From Amyloporia xantha (lineage: Eukaryota; Basidiomycota; Agaricomycetes; Polyporales; Adustoporiaceae), in the NCBI GenBank assembly GCA_036971615.1, contig JAYKKR010000014.1, forward strand, positions 744,001 to 808,000: a DNA stretch of 64,000 bases. Direction: 5' to 3'. Within the stretch, counting starts at the first letter, position 1, and every line of letters begins with the position of its first letter. The translations under genes and the position numbers were made by a program. The notes beneath the pieces are model-generated. The model made no database searches. It was not told the DNA's origin and saw only the letters and a list, made by a program, of their open reading frames with translations. Shown here one piece after another: positions 10,004-22,133 of the stretch.

Positions 10004-12490
10004 GCCGCGACTAATATTTCCTGTGTACGCGTAGAGGAGACGGGAAAGAAAAGGCTGCGACTTAATCAAAGACTGGAATTAGGCAACGGGGAAAGCTCGA
10101 ATGAAATGCAAGACTATAGCTCAGGTCATGAGTGTGTGCACTCCAGTAGGTTTACCGTCTCTAATAAGCCTCCAGGCAACCTCCTGGTCAAGATGAAATC
10201 AAGCCCTCAGAATTGGATCGGGAATGTCCGCTCATCTGCACGTGTCGATAGGTCCGTGCGCCGCTCCCACGCTCTGTCCCCCGATAAAAGGCGTTCCCGA
10301 CGGTGTTGGTTTTCTCATAATCCTTCCACTTTCAAAACGCCCATGACGAGACTTTGCAGAGAGATGAGCACGACGGTCACTAGACATGTCGGCGTTGACA
10401 TCGCTCGTTCGGCACCATACCTTGTTACCACCTTGAAAGGGACGGGCTTGTACGGATCTGAGGGCGTCTTTGGCGTGGAAGTGATTACGATTCCTTTACT
10501 TCGTTTCTTGTTATCCTTGTCATTGTGCATTCATATTACTACAATCTCAGTGGGTTGTCATCTAACAGACAGGATTTTTAATCACATTTGTGTTGTTATT
10601 ATTCACTCAGCTGGAGCATATGTAGTGTGAGTGCATTATGTGATTGTTGGCTACGCAATATACACTATACACTTGACACTTACGTGCTAGAATTGTGATA
10701 ACTTTGGATGACGCTTGCGATTGAGATACATGGTTTTTCGTAACCGAAGATTTTGTGGTGCACGTAAGGGAAGCCAACCGTGTGAGGACATGTTAGATTG
10801 TGGTGTTCATGAATTCTTGATAATATTTCTAGGGATTGCCTTGAACCTTCTGTGTGTTGGCAGGCGAAAAGAGAGATAGAGGGGCAGAGGGAAACAACGC
10901 GTGTAGCTTACAGCAGGGCGACATAATCCCACTTGCTTGATGTCGTACAGCAGAACTGTCCTACTTTCAAACCAATAAAGGCTAGACTATTGTTCTCCAC
11001 TCGGAGTACTATGCATTAGGCAAGTAAGCTAGAACAATTCTCATACCGGGCATTAAGAAGTCGCCCTCTCGGAGCTGCAGCATGAATGAAACAACCCTCG
11101 CTATTTCAGATGATTTACACGTTTAAGACGATCAAATGGTGTGCATAGTCGGCCCGAGTAGATCTCAAAACATCTATTCGGCCGCGAGCCATTAAATATG
11201 GCTACCAACATGCCCGGAACGTTCGCCCCAGCAATATGGCTCGCGAGTCGCGAGCCGGGCACGCTGTACTTATATGAAAATAGATGGAACATACGAGAGA
11301 GTGCAAAGCTCACCAATGGAGGATAATTCGTCCCAGCCTCGTAACAGCGAATCATCGACTGGACGGAGACAGGCTGCATTTTATCACAGAATGCGCCGGA
11401 GATGAGACTGACGGGGAAGAACACCTTCACCTACTAGGGTTCCGGAGCATTGCAAATTTGGGTGTCTGAATGAACCGTCGTGTAGGCACAGAATGGGGCA
11501 GATAATTTACGTCGTCTATGCTTCTGCTAATCCCCATAAGTTTTCGACCCTGAGGACGTCAGTCGACAGCAGTGCCACCAATGACAAACGTCATAAAAGA
11601 ATGTGACAGACGTTTCACATTCGCCGCCCACGGAAGGGAGCTACCACCCGACGTTCGGAGGCTGATAAGTTTGTCCAGTTTGGTTAGAAACATTCTGATA
11701 CACGATCACCTTCCTCCGAGAGGCACCTGCTGTATTCTCCCGCGAAACGTATTGTATAGCTACAACGTGCAACGTGTTCAGTTGACGAGACTTCTGAACT
11801 ACACGAGCTCGTAGCGGCTAGCCTGAGAAATGGTGGTCGTCCTTGCGTAGTAGACCAGATAGAGAATATTGTTAAATGAGAAATTGCGGTCCCGCACGAA
11901 GGCGCAAGCCCACGTTTAGAAGTACGCTTACATATGCATACTGTAGCAGGCCGGATTCTCGAAGAACTTGAACCGGCCATTGAGTGCACTGGAACATGCT
12001 CACCACGGTCCACGCTAGCGTTGTTGGTTCTGGTGTTGTATTTTTTAATAGATGGACCTAGTGGAGGATACATGCATATGGCTCGTCAACGCGTCAACGT
12101 GCATACAAATTTGGAAGACAGTCATTTTGTATTTCTAGACCGGAGCCGGAGATTTCCGGCCAAACTAGTAGTTCGCTAAATTTGGTAATTGTTGACTTTG
12201 TTACATACTGTGAGTCCGGATGACCCTTTGACCACAATGTAAGTGAAACTCTTTGTCCCTGGCTACAAGAGTATACATCCGAGAGAATTTCTGCAGAAAG
12301 TCAAGGAAGAGGTGGTCCGAATTGCACATGTCCGCAAGAATAGCTCCAAGTCTCATCCTGACCGTGCAGGTGAACCGATAAGCTGTGATTCAACTACAAC
12401 AGTCTAGGAAACTGTTTCCCGAGTCAGTGAGTACGTCGTTCTGGATAATAATATCCGCATACCTGCTCAAGTCCCACAGCTACAGGCAAC
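10004..12490. other. 2.5-kb intergenic stretch, possible exon remnants
   Basis: No gene could be assembled. A piece on the minus strand near 11430-11313 is bounded by an AG acceptor (CCCTAG) and a GTGAGC donor and encodes FPVSLISGAFCDKMQPVSVQ and neighbouring residues, so a real or decayed multi-exon minus-strand gene around 11100-12070 is possible. I do not recognise the product. A plus-strand open frame of 211 codons at 9995-10630 overlaps the F-box start and shows no family features. Confidence 0.3.
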
Positions 12491-14502
12491 ATGACCGATC
12501 ATTCCGGCCTTGTCTGGACACCGCCTGTCTATGAATGCTCAAAGATGCCTAGTCTCGAATGGTCTTCCAAGCTAGTCACAGATGAGAGCTACCCCCACGA
12601 TTTTGCGCGGATGGCGAAATGGTTCACCCGAGGAGCTTTCTACTTTCTAAATTTGAACTAATCGAAATGCATGACAGGTGCCCAGATGGATCTGCTGCCT
12701 TGGCTCAGTGTGAGAGCGGGTCCTTCCAATTTTTGGACATGTATGTCTCTGTTGGCTTGCGAAGCTGAGCAAATTTGATTGTGGCTTTCAAACAGACCGC
12801 CCCAATTGCTTGACAAGTCCGAAGGAGAGCCTACACTCTCCTATCGGCGGAACTTCAGACAGCCGTCTCCGATCCTAGATTTTACGTGGTTTCCTACGGC
12901 TACTATCAGGGATCCTGCGTCATTTTGCTTTATAGCCTCCGTACGCGAATGTCCTGTGAAACTTCTCGATGCAACAGATGGAAGGGTGAGGTCCTTTGAC
13001 GTGTAGAGCCCTGGAAATAATCGACAGGCATCATCCGCAACTTGGAAATATGTTTCTCTTCTTTTTGATATATCATTTGAGGCTACTTCTAGCTCATGCA
13101 CATTATTTTCTTAGCTTCGTGCTTCCTATAGGATTGTAGACCACCGCGAACGGTTCATCGCACCCCACGGTGTCACCTTTAATATGACTGCCGACAAGTA
13201 CGTGAATGCAACTATAAAGCTGTATTGAATCATGGGAATCATGGCTTATACGGATATAATTGCTGAAGGTTGTACTGCGGCTTTGAAGATGCCATTGAGG
13301 TTTTTGATGTTCACCGACCTGGCGAAGGCAGTCGATTGCACACGACACCATCGAGAAAAAGCCGGGACGGCTTGAAAGGTGAATAGAATACATCGTGACC
13401 TTCTGTGTCCTGACCTAGTTACTATCAGGTATCGTTTCTGCCTTGGCGTTTTCCAGTGATGTGTCGTCGGGTATCTACGCAGCAGGGACTCTCAGCCCTT
13501 CCACTGCGTCTTCTCCCAATATTGCGCTGTTCTCTGAAGCAACGGGAGAAGTGCCCGTTATGTCTGTGGGGGATGCGCGCAGCTCTCTCGGGACAAGCGG
13601 GATCCGTGCCAGTGTGATCCAGGTAGGAAGTTCCGAGATCAATCTCCTAGCCTATCGGAGAATCCGCTGCTCAACCGATTTTAGCTCGCATTCAATCCCA
13701 CTCGCCCGTATCTGCTCTATGCTTCATTTCGGCGCCACGATACTATCTATGAGTGGGATCTCCGAAGCGATGTCCATGTGCCTATACGCACCTTCCATAG
13801 AAGACCTAGTAGTGGAACCCTTAACCGAGGAAGGGGCAAAGACCCAACTTCCACGAATCAAAAGCTGAGATTCGACATCGATATTGGTGGTCAGTTGTTA
13901 GGTGTCGGCGACCAGGTCAGTGCTTGATACATCTGTTTTCCTCATGTATCACCACGGCTCTTGTGATTTATACGTGCGTCATAGCACGGAAGCATATCGC
14001 TCTTCGATCTCGTGGCAGGTGATGTAGAGGTCAATCCCCCTTATTCGGGCGAAGTAATTCCCGCACCACCGGCGGGCCCGGCACTGCAATACGATGCACA
14101 CATGGGTGAGCGAATCCGCTCCCTTGAGCATATTTGTGTCTTGTGATTTCACCTAATGCTCACTATGTTGTACTTTTAGATGCAGTGGGTTCCGTCTCCT
14201 TCCATCCATTGCGTCCAATTGTTCTATCCGTATCGGGGTCGAGACATTTCAGTCAGTCCGACAAAGATCCAAAACGCGAATCTACATCCATGGCTTCTGG
14301 ATCTGATACAGGATCAGATGATAGTGAAGATGGATTGTCCGAGGGCACTTCCGCACCGCATGAAGCTAGGATGCCGATGAAGATTAGCCGCAGACGGCTG
14401 CAGCCGGTCACGCTCGACGCCTCTGTGAAGTGCTGGAGCTTCGAAGCGGGTTCTTGCAGCAAAGGGACCGAAATGCATGGAGCCAATAGTCATGCGACCT
14501 AA
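12491..14502 (+). CDS. WRAP53/TCAB1-like WD40 protein
   Basis: This is a likely homologue of WRAP53/TCAB1, the WD40 protein that guides telomerase and small Cajal-body RNAs in animals. The start ATG (12491) opens MTDHSGLVWTPPVYECSKMP. Exons then read in order CPDGSAALAQCESGSFQFLD, ILDFTWFPTATIRDPASFCF, RECPVKLLDATDGR, ERFIAPHGVTFNMTADK, LYCGFEDAIEVFDVHRPGEG, IVSALAFSSD, LLYASFRRHDTIYEWDLR, LRFDIDIGGQLLGVGDQ and DAVGSVSFHPLRPIVLSVSG. These match the family's order of blades, including the 'vasCPVKLLDATDGR...' block and the late 'HPLRPIVLSVSGSRHF' block. A Ser/Asp-rich acidic insert precedes the C-terminus. At least eight short introns are needed. The gene converges on the P450 gene with about 140 bases between stops. 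Function in fungi is inferred only from family membership. Confidence 0.85.
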
Positions 14503-14643
14503 GCGATCGCCAGTAACTGTAAGAGGCTATATAGATGTACTTCTACTGTACACGCAGATAACCGTGATCGTATTAAGAACTCCGTTGGGTGTTCATTGTG
14601 AGAAGGTTTGCATAGCATCAGGCTGACCGAATCCGCTCCGCTC

Positions 14644-16877
14644 TCAATCGCATTCATCCGCTTCGGAGCGGATCAAGCCTTCTGCAATCTTTGAACGAGG
14701 TTTGAAAACACACTTGAAAGGAAGAGGGTACCTAGGAATAGATTAATCAATACGATTCCATACGGTAAGGAATGGTAACGCATGGTAGCATCGGTACTCA
14801 CGACACAAGTCCGGTAGTGTATTCGCCACTGGGCTCAATCACGTTGCCTTTGTCGTCCACAGGCTTGACGATATCAAAGACCGACAAAATTGACGCCACG
14901 GAAACCCATAACGAAGCACAGGCTAGATATCTCCCAGGACAGATACGTCTCCCGAAACCAAAGGCGGGAATTTCGGCATCCTTCATGTCCGGGTTGAGTT
15001 GGCCGTCACTCTTGAGAAAACGTTCTGGCTTGAAAATGGACGGGTCAGGAAATTGATTCTCATCGTATAACATAGCCCTTTAGCGACGGATCAGCCAGTG
15101 ATTCATCTGGTTGACTCTAATGAGACGTAGCTTACCAAGCATTTCCTACTACTATGGAACCCGCAGGTAATCGGTAACCTTTATATTCGTCTTCCGTTGT
15201 TAGCCGGTGAGGAACAGCTGCATAGTGTCATGTTGTCAGCAAATACATATCGAATGAGAGCGAATTTTGTGCAATACCCAACGGTGTTACAGGGCGCCAT
15301 CTATGATAACGATTTAGCAAGGTCGAAATTGAAATCTATTCATGAAGGCGACATTACCTGAGAACCTCCTGAACTACAGCAGTAATATATGGCGTCGACG
15401 ATTCGTCACTGAAGTCAGGAAGACGATCGTTTCCTACCACGCGGTCTAACTCTTCCTGGGCTTTTTTCTGCACATCCGGGTAGAGTAGCATAGCGAGGAA
15501 GAATGATCCGAGGGCAGAGACCGTCTGGAGGATGCGTTACTACCTTGCCTCCGATAACAAAAGTTGTGTAATTGAATTAACTGACCGTATCGGAACCACC
15601 TGTAGTTTGATTGAGTTCGGACGTGAAAGATCATATGAAGCTCATGCCATACCTGTATACGCTGCAGCTGCGACACCGCTATATAACGCCTCTAGATGAG
15701 AATTATCTTCGCCCTCTTCGAGGTCTCCAAGCAGGGAGAGAATCATGGACGGCGAGGCCACGCCCTCAAGCTGGAAGATACAGGTAAGGTTTCATTGATG
15801 GTGATACCAAGTACATGACACATACCATGGCCTGTTTCACAGCTTTGAAGGGAACTTCGACCATTGCCGTGGTTGATTTCCTCCATTCTATAGCTTTGCG
15901 CTGGAAACTAGCTCCCGGAAACCAGGCAGGGATATGTTTCACTACACCCGGGTTAGTCTTCATGCCAGATCTTCAAGGCTTTGACGTACGAATAGGAATG
16001 TAATCTACCAGGAAAGAGCCAGCGTTTCCAGCCATGGCCATTGCATGAAGAGCCCTTTCTGCTGTTGCAACATATGGATCATCTTTCGGTTTGACTTCTA
16101 GTCCATAAGCGACGCCAATGATCAGAGCTCCAGCCATACTATAAAAACAATGAAGTTCAGTCAATCAGATTAGAGTGAACGCATGCAGGAGCAGACGTAC
16201 TGGCGGAGGTGGATCATAAAATCATCGGGGGAATCATGGAGGCGACGGAGAAGTATTCTTGCACCTTTGAGAGCCTTTGGCCTATGCTGCAAAGCGGCAG
16301 TAGGATGAAAATGCTGATGGAATATCCTTCTGCGCTCCCTCCATCCGTTGCCATAACCCATGAAGACGAAGTGCCAATCACAGCCCACTCTGATGAAGGT
16401 GAGCATTCAAAATGAGCGTTAGAGCCAGGGCGTAATTCTCACAAGTCATTCAACATCGTCATGCGAGGACTTGAAAATGTCATAAGCATGGGAAAATCCT
16501 TTCATCATAATGAAGACATACCGATCAGAATAAACCGTCGACCTTTTCTCGAATAACCGATGGGCCGCCTCAGTGGAATTCACCACCACGACATGAGTTC
16601 CGCAAAGGTTCAGATGTACTATATCGGAAGCTATAAAGGATTTAATATTGAGATGATTCGAAGACAGTCAGGCATGATCGGTGAACATACCCAGATCACG
16701 TCCCCATTGCTGATACGCCAACCATTCGTAGCTCTTAGGCACGTCAAATATGTTCCCCAAGAAAGGGACACCTTTAGGCCCCGGAGGAAGAGGAAGGCTT
16801 CTATATCTAAAGACTATCCTTGCGAGGATTGCGACGACCAAAAGGCCACAGGCTAGTTCTACCGAGTAGGAAGACAT
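14644..16877 (-). CDS. cytochrome P450 monooxygenase
   Basis: This is a microsomal heme-thiolate monooxygenase of unknown substrate. The start ATG at 16877 opens a membrane anchor (MSSYSVELACGLLVVAILA) followed by the proline hinge LPLPPGPKGVPFLG. The C-terminal exon holds the heme-binding motif FGFGRRICPGRYLA with the cysteine ligand, preceded by FPDPSIFKPERFL. A final GT-AG intron (about 14802 to 14732) leads to a last exon YPLPFKCVFKPRSKIAEGLI and a stop at 14644; without it the protein would lack the usual C-terminal tail. Intermediate exons (16406-16170, 16164-15973, 15963-15766 and around 15700-15440) encode the central helices. Sequence style resembles the O-methylsterigmatocystin-oxidoreductase-like P450s common in Agaricomycetes. 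Confidence 0.88.
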
Positions 16878-17603
16878 GGGGCGTATAACGAGCTCACACC
16901 AGTGACGGAGAGGTTTGGAAGTACTCCACCTTTTGTACTTCGCCTGCTACTTATTTGCACACCGTTGCTCTGGTCTTGGCCGTCATCACGCATGTAGGGC
17001 GCGTGTCCAGACCGAAGAGAATATTTGGACAAAATTCATCAAAGTCACGCTACAGCAGATATCACCAGAATTGAACGACTGCATATAGTCAGTCAGTTCC
17101 AGAATGAAGGCTATGGAGCCGCTTCGACTCACAAGAATTTAGGTAAAACACGTCGCGAGCTGTCTCCGAGAATTCTAGGAGATTAACAACGAGGCTCACC
17201 CTTCCGTAAGCGATCGTTGCGTATAAACGTGGAACAAAGTATTCGAGATGGCCTTGAGGCAGGATCTCTTGCCTTGATTCCCGTATCACTTCTTTCATTA
17301 CAACACGGGCCGTAGACGCTGATTATGAGATAAGATGCTAGATGCCTGGAGAGCATCACATGCCGAAGAAGTACACCATGAACGTTTTACCTTCCCCAAT
17401 TTAGTTCTCATCGTGCTAGTATCCTGTAACGATGACTCGTCGCCTAGCTAATCAGAACATTCCCATGCATACAGAAATCTGGAACAACCACTGATATAAC
17501 TTTGAGGGTCCAGGAGTTGACACATAATCGGATCCATGCCAAGTTATCTGCAAGATGCTTCATCCAGCGTCGACAACTTCGACATGACGAGTTGAAGATT
17601 CTT
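16878..17603. other. intergenic region between P450 and DIS3
   Basis: A 69-codon minus-strand open frame (17298-17089, ATG start, beginning MKEVIRESRQEILPQGHLEY) is the only notable frame. It has GT/AG words inside but no recognised domain, so it is not called as a gene. The rest is upstream of the P450 gene. Confidence 0.3.
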
Positions 17604-20600
17604 TTACAATGCACTAGAATTGACAGGGCTTAACAAAGTCATCTTTACTCGTCCTCGCTGTGTATTCTTGTCTTTTTCAACCTCGATGTCAACCGTGACT
17701 TTGTCAAAGACCGCTATGGTAGTGTCGCCAGCTGATGTTGGGGAAGGGACGGTGATTTGATAGGCCTCAGGATCAAACTGGATCTCGCGTTTGAAAGTCA
17801 CCAGGCCTTCGATTCCCAGCCTGTAGAACACGAAGAATCCATCATAATGAGCACCGGTCCCAGGGAGTTTGCATTGAAGACTTACTTCGAAACGAAGACA
17901 GCGAGACCATTCCTGAAAGTCCTAATGACAAAGGCCTCCTCCGTGGTCGATTTCTTCTCCCCACGGGCTTTCAGTGCCAACCCTACGTAAAACTCCACGC
18001 TAGCTCGACCTGCCATCTGTGCCATCCTGTGACGTCTATTTACTACGTCGAGTACTCGTTCTACATGTGCTTTGGAATGTAAGGTTGCATGTAGAGATGA
18101 ATGTCCAATTGCAGCGGATAATTGCCGATGGACCAGCACGTCTGTACATTGAGAAGCATGTCAATTGCAAGCGCTCGCCATGCGACGTTCCGGCTTACCG
18201 GCATACCGCCTGATAGGGCTCGTGAAGTGTGTGTATATAGAACTGGCCAAACCATAATGCCCAAAAGTATCGCGAGCGACGCTCCCGGAACAGAAATACT
18301 CCGCTGACAGCATACAACGGGTAGCCATGATTCGAACGAGGGTATTGAAGGCAGGCTCCGCTGGATCCTAGATGGCATTGAAACGTCAGAGAGCATCGCA
18401 TGACCGGGGAACTCTAATCTCACGATACACTTGTCCAATGAAGCTGCGAGAGCTCCAGAGCTGGACACGTCTAGAACCAGTCCCTTGCGCTTCTGCAGAA
18501 TATCCTGCAACTTCTCGAAATTTGATCTTGGTGGAGGTAGATGTCGCCTAATAGAGGATTAACGCCACCATGGAGTGAAGGGAATGGGAAACTACCAACC
18601 TCAGAACAGCGGTCTGTGGGAACGTTTCTTGTATTTTCCGTGCGACGCTGATGTTCGCGAGTAGCATGAATTCCTCCACCAAGCTGTTGGTTTCTCTCAA
18701 CTCCTTTTGTTCGACATCGATAGGATCCGACGACTCAGAACTGTCGAGCTGAATCTTAACTTCGGGAGAAGCCAGGTTCAAAGCGCCCGCAGCCATTCTC
18801 GCCTCCTTGAGTTTCCAGAGCCAGGGAGTTCAGAAGTCTTATGCTCTTGGTCAATTCGTCGTCCAGGTTCCTGATAGTCCATGTGAGATCTAATTGCGGT
18901 CCGACAGAAGACCGCGTAACACCCACGGATCATCCTTGCGAATCTGGGCTTCCTCATAAGTAAACGCAGATTTCGAGGCAATGACCGACTTCGTAAAGCG
19001 GACGTCGACAAGTTCCGCTCCAGGCGTCAGTTCCTGCATATCCGGCGGTCAGGGAAATACATCGTGTCTGAATTAAGGTGTCTTACCCAAATCACGGAAA
19101 ATGCTAGCCGCTCAACGTGTGGCCGAAGGGAGCAGAGGTTTGTACCAAGAAGAGCGGGTAACATGTCTATCCGTTTGTCGACAAGATAGACTGTCGTTCC
19201 CCGAGCTGCAGCCTCGCTGTCCATAGCATTGTCAGGATGCACAAAATGTGAGACATCGGCGATATCTTGGGGTTTCCATTAGCTCGGTCCACCACGCGGT
19301 GAGTCACTAAAACTCACGAACGCCTGCTTCAATATTGCCGTTGGGGAGAAGACGGGCATGTAAAGCGTCATCTATGTCCTGGCAGCCTAGGAATTCGCCG
19401 GGGTAAATAAATCACTGGTTGCGGCACGTTCTGGGGTGACGAACCTGGAGGGTCTATGCTGCAGATGATAAGATCTCTCAAATCTTCTCTGTCTCTCCAT
19501 TCTGGGACTTCAGTGCCTTTAGGCGGAACGACCCATTGATCGCCTTCCGGCGGAAGACAGTCTAGGATGGCCTTCCCGAAGGGTCTGTACGGAACGTCAA
19601 ATTCGAGCAACAAACTCTCCTGTTCCGCCTCTTTGCTCTCGGCCTTGCCAAGTGCACGCACAAAGTGACCCTCTGGGTAGCGGGATGTTCTGTCCCATCG
19701 GTCAATCGTGATAAGAATTTTTTGCCCTAGCAAAGACGGCGCTTGACGTGTACGCAGACGGATGCGAGGAAGTAAGCGAGAGACAGGAGTAGCGAACACA
19801 GTCTGCTGAGAAAGCGATGTGGTGTTTGCTGACGTTAACGAGGTGCTATCTATGTGGCAAACATAACTGGAATGCCAAGATAAACAATATATTCAGTTTT
19901 GCAGGCATTCAATTACTCACGATCTCCAGTTGCGCTTGATGATGCCTACGACGCGCCCAGTCGGCTGCTTCGCAGAGGCGTGGCTTTTTGCAAGCTCTCC
20001 TCGCATTACTCGGCGCTCAGCAATTATTTCTTCACCTTCACTTTCCTCCTCAGACTCGTCAGCATCGTCGTTTTTTAGCGTTGCTACATTGAATTGAGTT
20101 CCTGAAACCGCTGTAAGCAGAAGAGAACTCACTCTCTTGATCAACGACCTCATCTGCAGGTGCCTTCCACTCTTTCTCGTCGAACACCTCGATAGCAACA
20201 ACATCACCTTGTACCGCGCGGTTCATGTTCTCTCGACCGATCAAAAGGATAGGTTTATCGAATGCTGAGACCGGGACACTCCCCTGTCCATGGTATTAGT
20301 TTATAACCGCTGTACAGCAAAGTCCCTATATGATAACAAACCTCCAGATAATTGTATTGATTCGCATTGAAATGGCCTTGATACAATTGGCCGGACTTCA
20401 CGCCGGCCAATAATGTCGCCATCGGCAAATACTGCATGTCGTGTCAGTGGTTACCACCCCGGGATAAAAATAGCCCTGACATCCGGATAAAGAGCTTGAC
20501 GAGCAGCGACAGCCTTGGTGGGCTCGAGTTCATCAGACCCAGCTGCAGACAGTAGGTCAAGCAAGGTGCTCGAGTCCTTCATGCTCTCGACATATCTTCG

Positions 20601-21646
20601 AACTAGATGCGCCGTGAGCGACGCCATCACTTCTATATAAATAGACCGTGTGGCTTACCTGAGACACACTTCAGCCCTTCTTTCTCGGCTTTCTGGCGGT
20701 TAGCAACATCGTCCGTTAACAAGACAACGGCTGGTAATGGTCGGGATGGCTGGCCGCGGATGGGAGGACGAGCGAGAGATAGATGTGAATTGTACCAAGA
20801 GGTCGCTTTGCGGATCCCTGATTGAGTTATGTCAGAAAAGCTATCGTGAGAACAAGATAAGTAAGTGGGACCACGGACCCCTATCGTTGCGGTCATTTGG
20901 AGACTCTCCTCCTCGCGAATCACGGCTGTTTCTCTAAACACAGCGGATATTATAGCCAAGATGCATGTTGCTAGAATGACAGTCCTCGACTCACGAGTTG
21001 TATTCGTTATAGAAGACCCATATTCGCTTGTCCTCTCCTCTGATAAGTGCCTTCAGGCGATTATAAAGTGGTAGAGACCGATGTCGGACCTCCTCCAGAA
21101 CCGTTTGTAAAAGGATCATAGGGGTTGAAAGAATTGGATTCCATCAAATCCATCTACACAGCGCAAGACATGAGTCAAACAAGAATCGTTATTGAGTTAA
21201 TCAATGCATCGGCCATCGAAGTCCATAAGATACACAATATTGGTGTATAGCATGAGCCAGAGTATGAAGTAACGGAGGGTTGAGGCAGAATGAAGGAGAA
21301 ATGGAATCTAGTCGGACACAGTTACTGACCTGCGAGAGAAAGACATTCGTATCTGGAAGTAGAAAATGTCCGTTAGGAAATAATTCATGCTCGAGCGACC
21401 CCGCAGCAGGCAAGACGAATTCGATCGGGTTTGAACATAGGCTGCAACTGTGTACACCGCAGGCTACGTCGTCTCTCAAATACCTCTCGCGCAGCACTAT
21501 GATATTACTTGTTAATACATTTGGTATAGATGAATGGGAACGAATTTACCTTTAATTACTTTCCCCCTTGCCGTTTTCTTAAAGAACTTCCGCTGAGTGA
21601 TCACCGCCTCCGTGCGAGGACGTTTCCGTATGGTAATCTCAACCAT
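17604..21646 (-). CDS. DIS3: exosome catalytic exoribonuclease DIS3/Rrp44
   Basis: This is the processive 3'-5' exoribonuclease and endonuclease subunit of the RNA exosome. The first exon (21646-21550) reads [20 protein letters not shown] and splices in phase to [20 protein letters not shown]. That piece contains the CR3-type C-x4-C-x2-C cysteines. The PIN endonuclease domain follows ([10 protein letters not shown], then [14 protein letters not shown] and [10 protein letters not shown]), then cold-shock folds. The RNB catalytic domain has [35 protein letters not shown] carrying the catalytic aspartates, HIADVSHFV and [14 protein letters not shown]. The C-terminal S1 region reads [16 protein letters not shown] and ends at 17604. 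Many short introns are spread across the 4-kb gene. It is divergent from the histidine phosphatase gene with about 490 bases between starts. Confidence 0.93.
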
Positions 21647-22133
21647 GTTCGAAGATTTGGTGCTCGTCGCGTCGCAGGTTGGATGAATTCTTCCCTCGAC
21701 TAGTACATAGACACGAGAGACACGACCAAGAGAGACAGAGAGAATAATGAAATGCGGAGAATCTTGGGCAAATCTGACCGCAATGCGAGTTCCGGGGTCT
21801 AAGCCCACCGATCGTGGACTAAGTTAGAGGTCTCGTGGGTCCTGGCCATTGTCTGAATGTCAAGGGCGGCCAAGGCGCAGGCGCATGCATGCTATCCGCC
21901 AATACCTGTCCTTATACAACGTTTGCAGGCTCCAGTTCAGGCTTGTTTTCTATATCTCAGGCTATGGAATGAACGTGAAAGCTTGTCTGGCAGCTGTGCA
22001 TATCCCTGTGACTACCCTCGCGCACGTTCATCAGTCGGCTTCGATTCACACAGGGGTCGTCTCGAGCTTCATATAAACGTTGACTATGAGCAATGCAGAC
22101 TCGGCCTCGTCTCTCCCTACCACGATATCAAAA
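21647..22133. promoter_or_regulatory. shared upstream region of DIS3 and histidine phosphatase
   Basis: The two genes are transcribed away from each other, so this 487-base stretch probably carries both promoters. I see no clear TATA box. An alternative ATG for the phosphatase lies at 22086 but would add residues in front of the hydrophobic leader. Confidence 0.35.

Noticed and set aside
9995..10630. A 211-codon plus-strand open frame
   Set aside because: It overlaps the first exon of the F-box gene on the other strand, has no recognisable motif, and its amino-acid pattern is not protein-like over long stretches.
17089..17298. 69-codon minus-strand open frame between P450 and DIS3
   Set aside because: The only internal intron that would extend it is about 25 bases, too short to splice, and there is no family match by eye.
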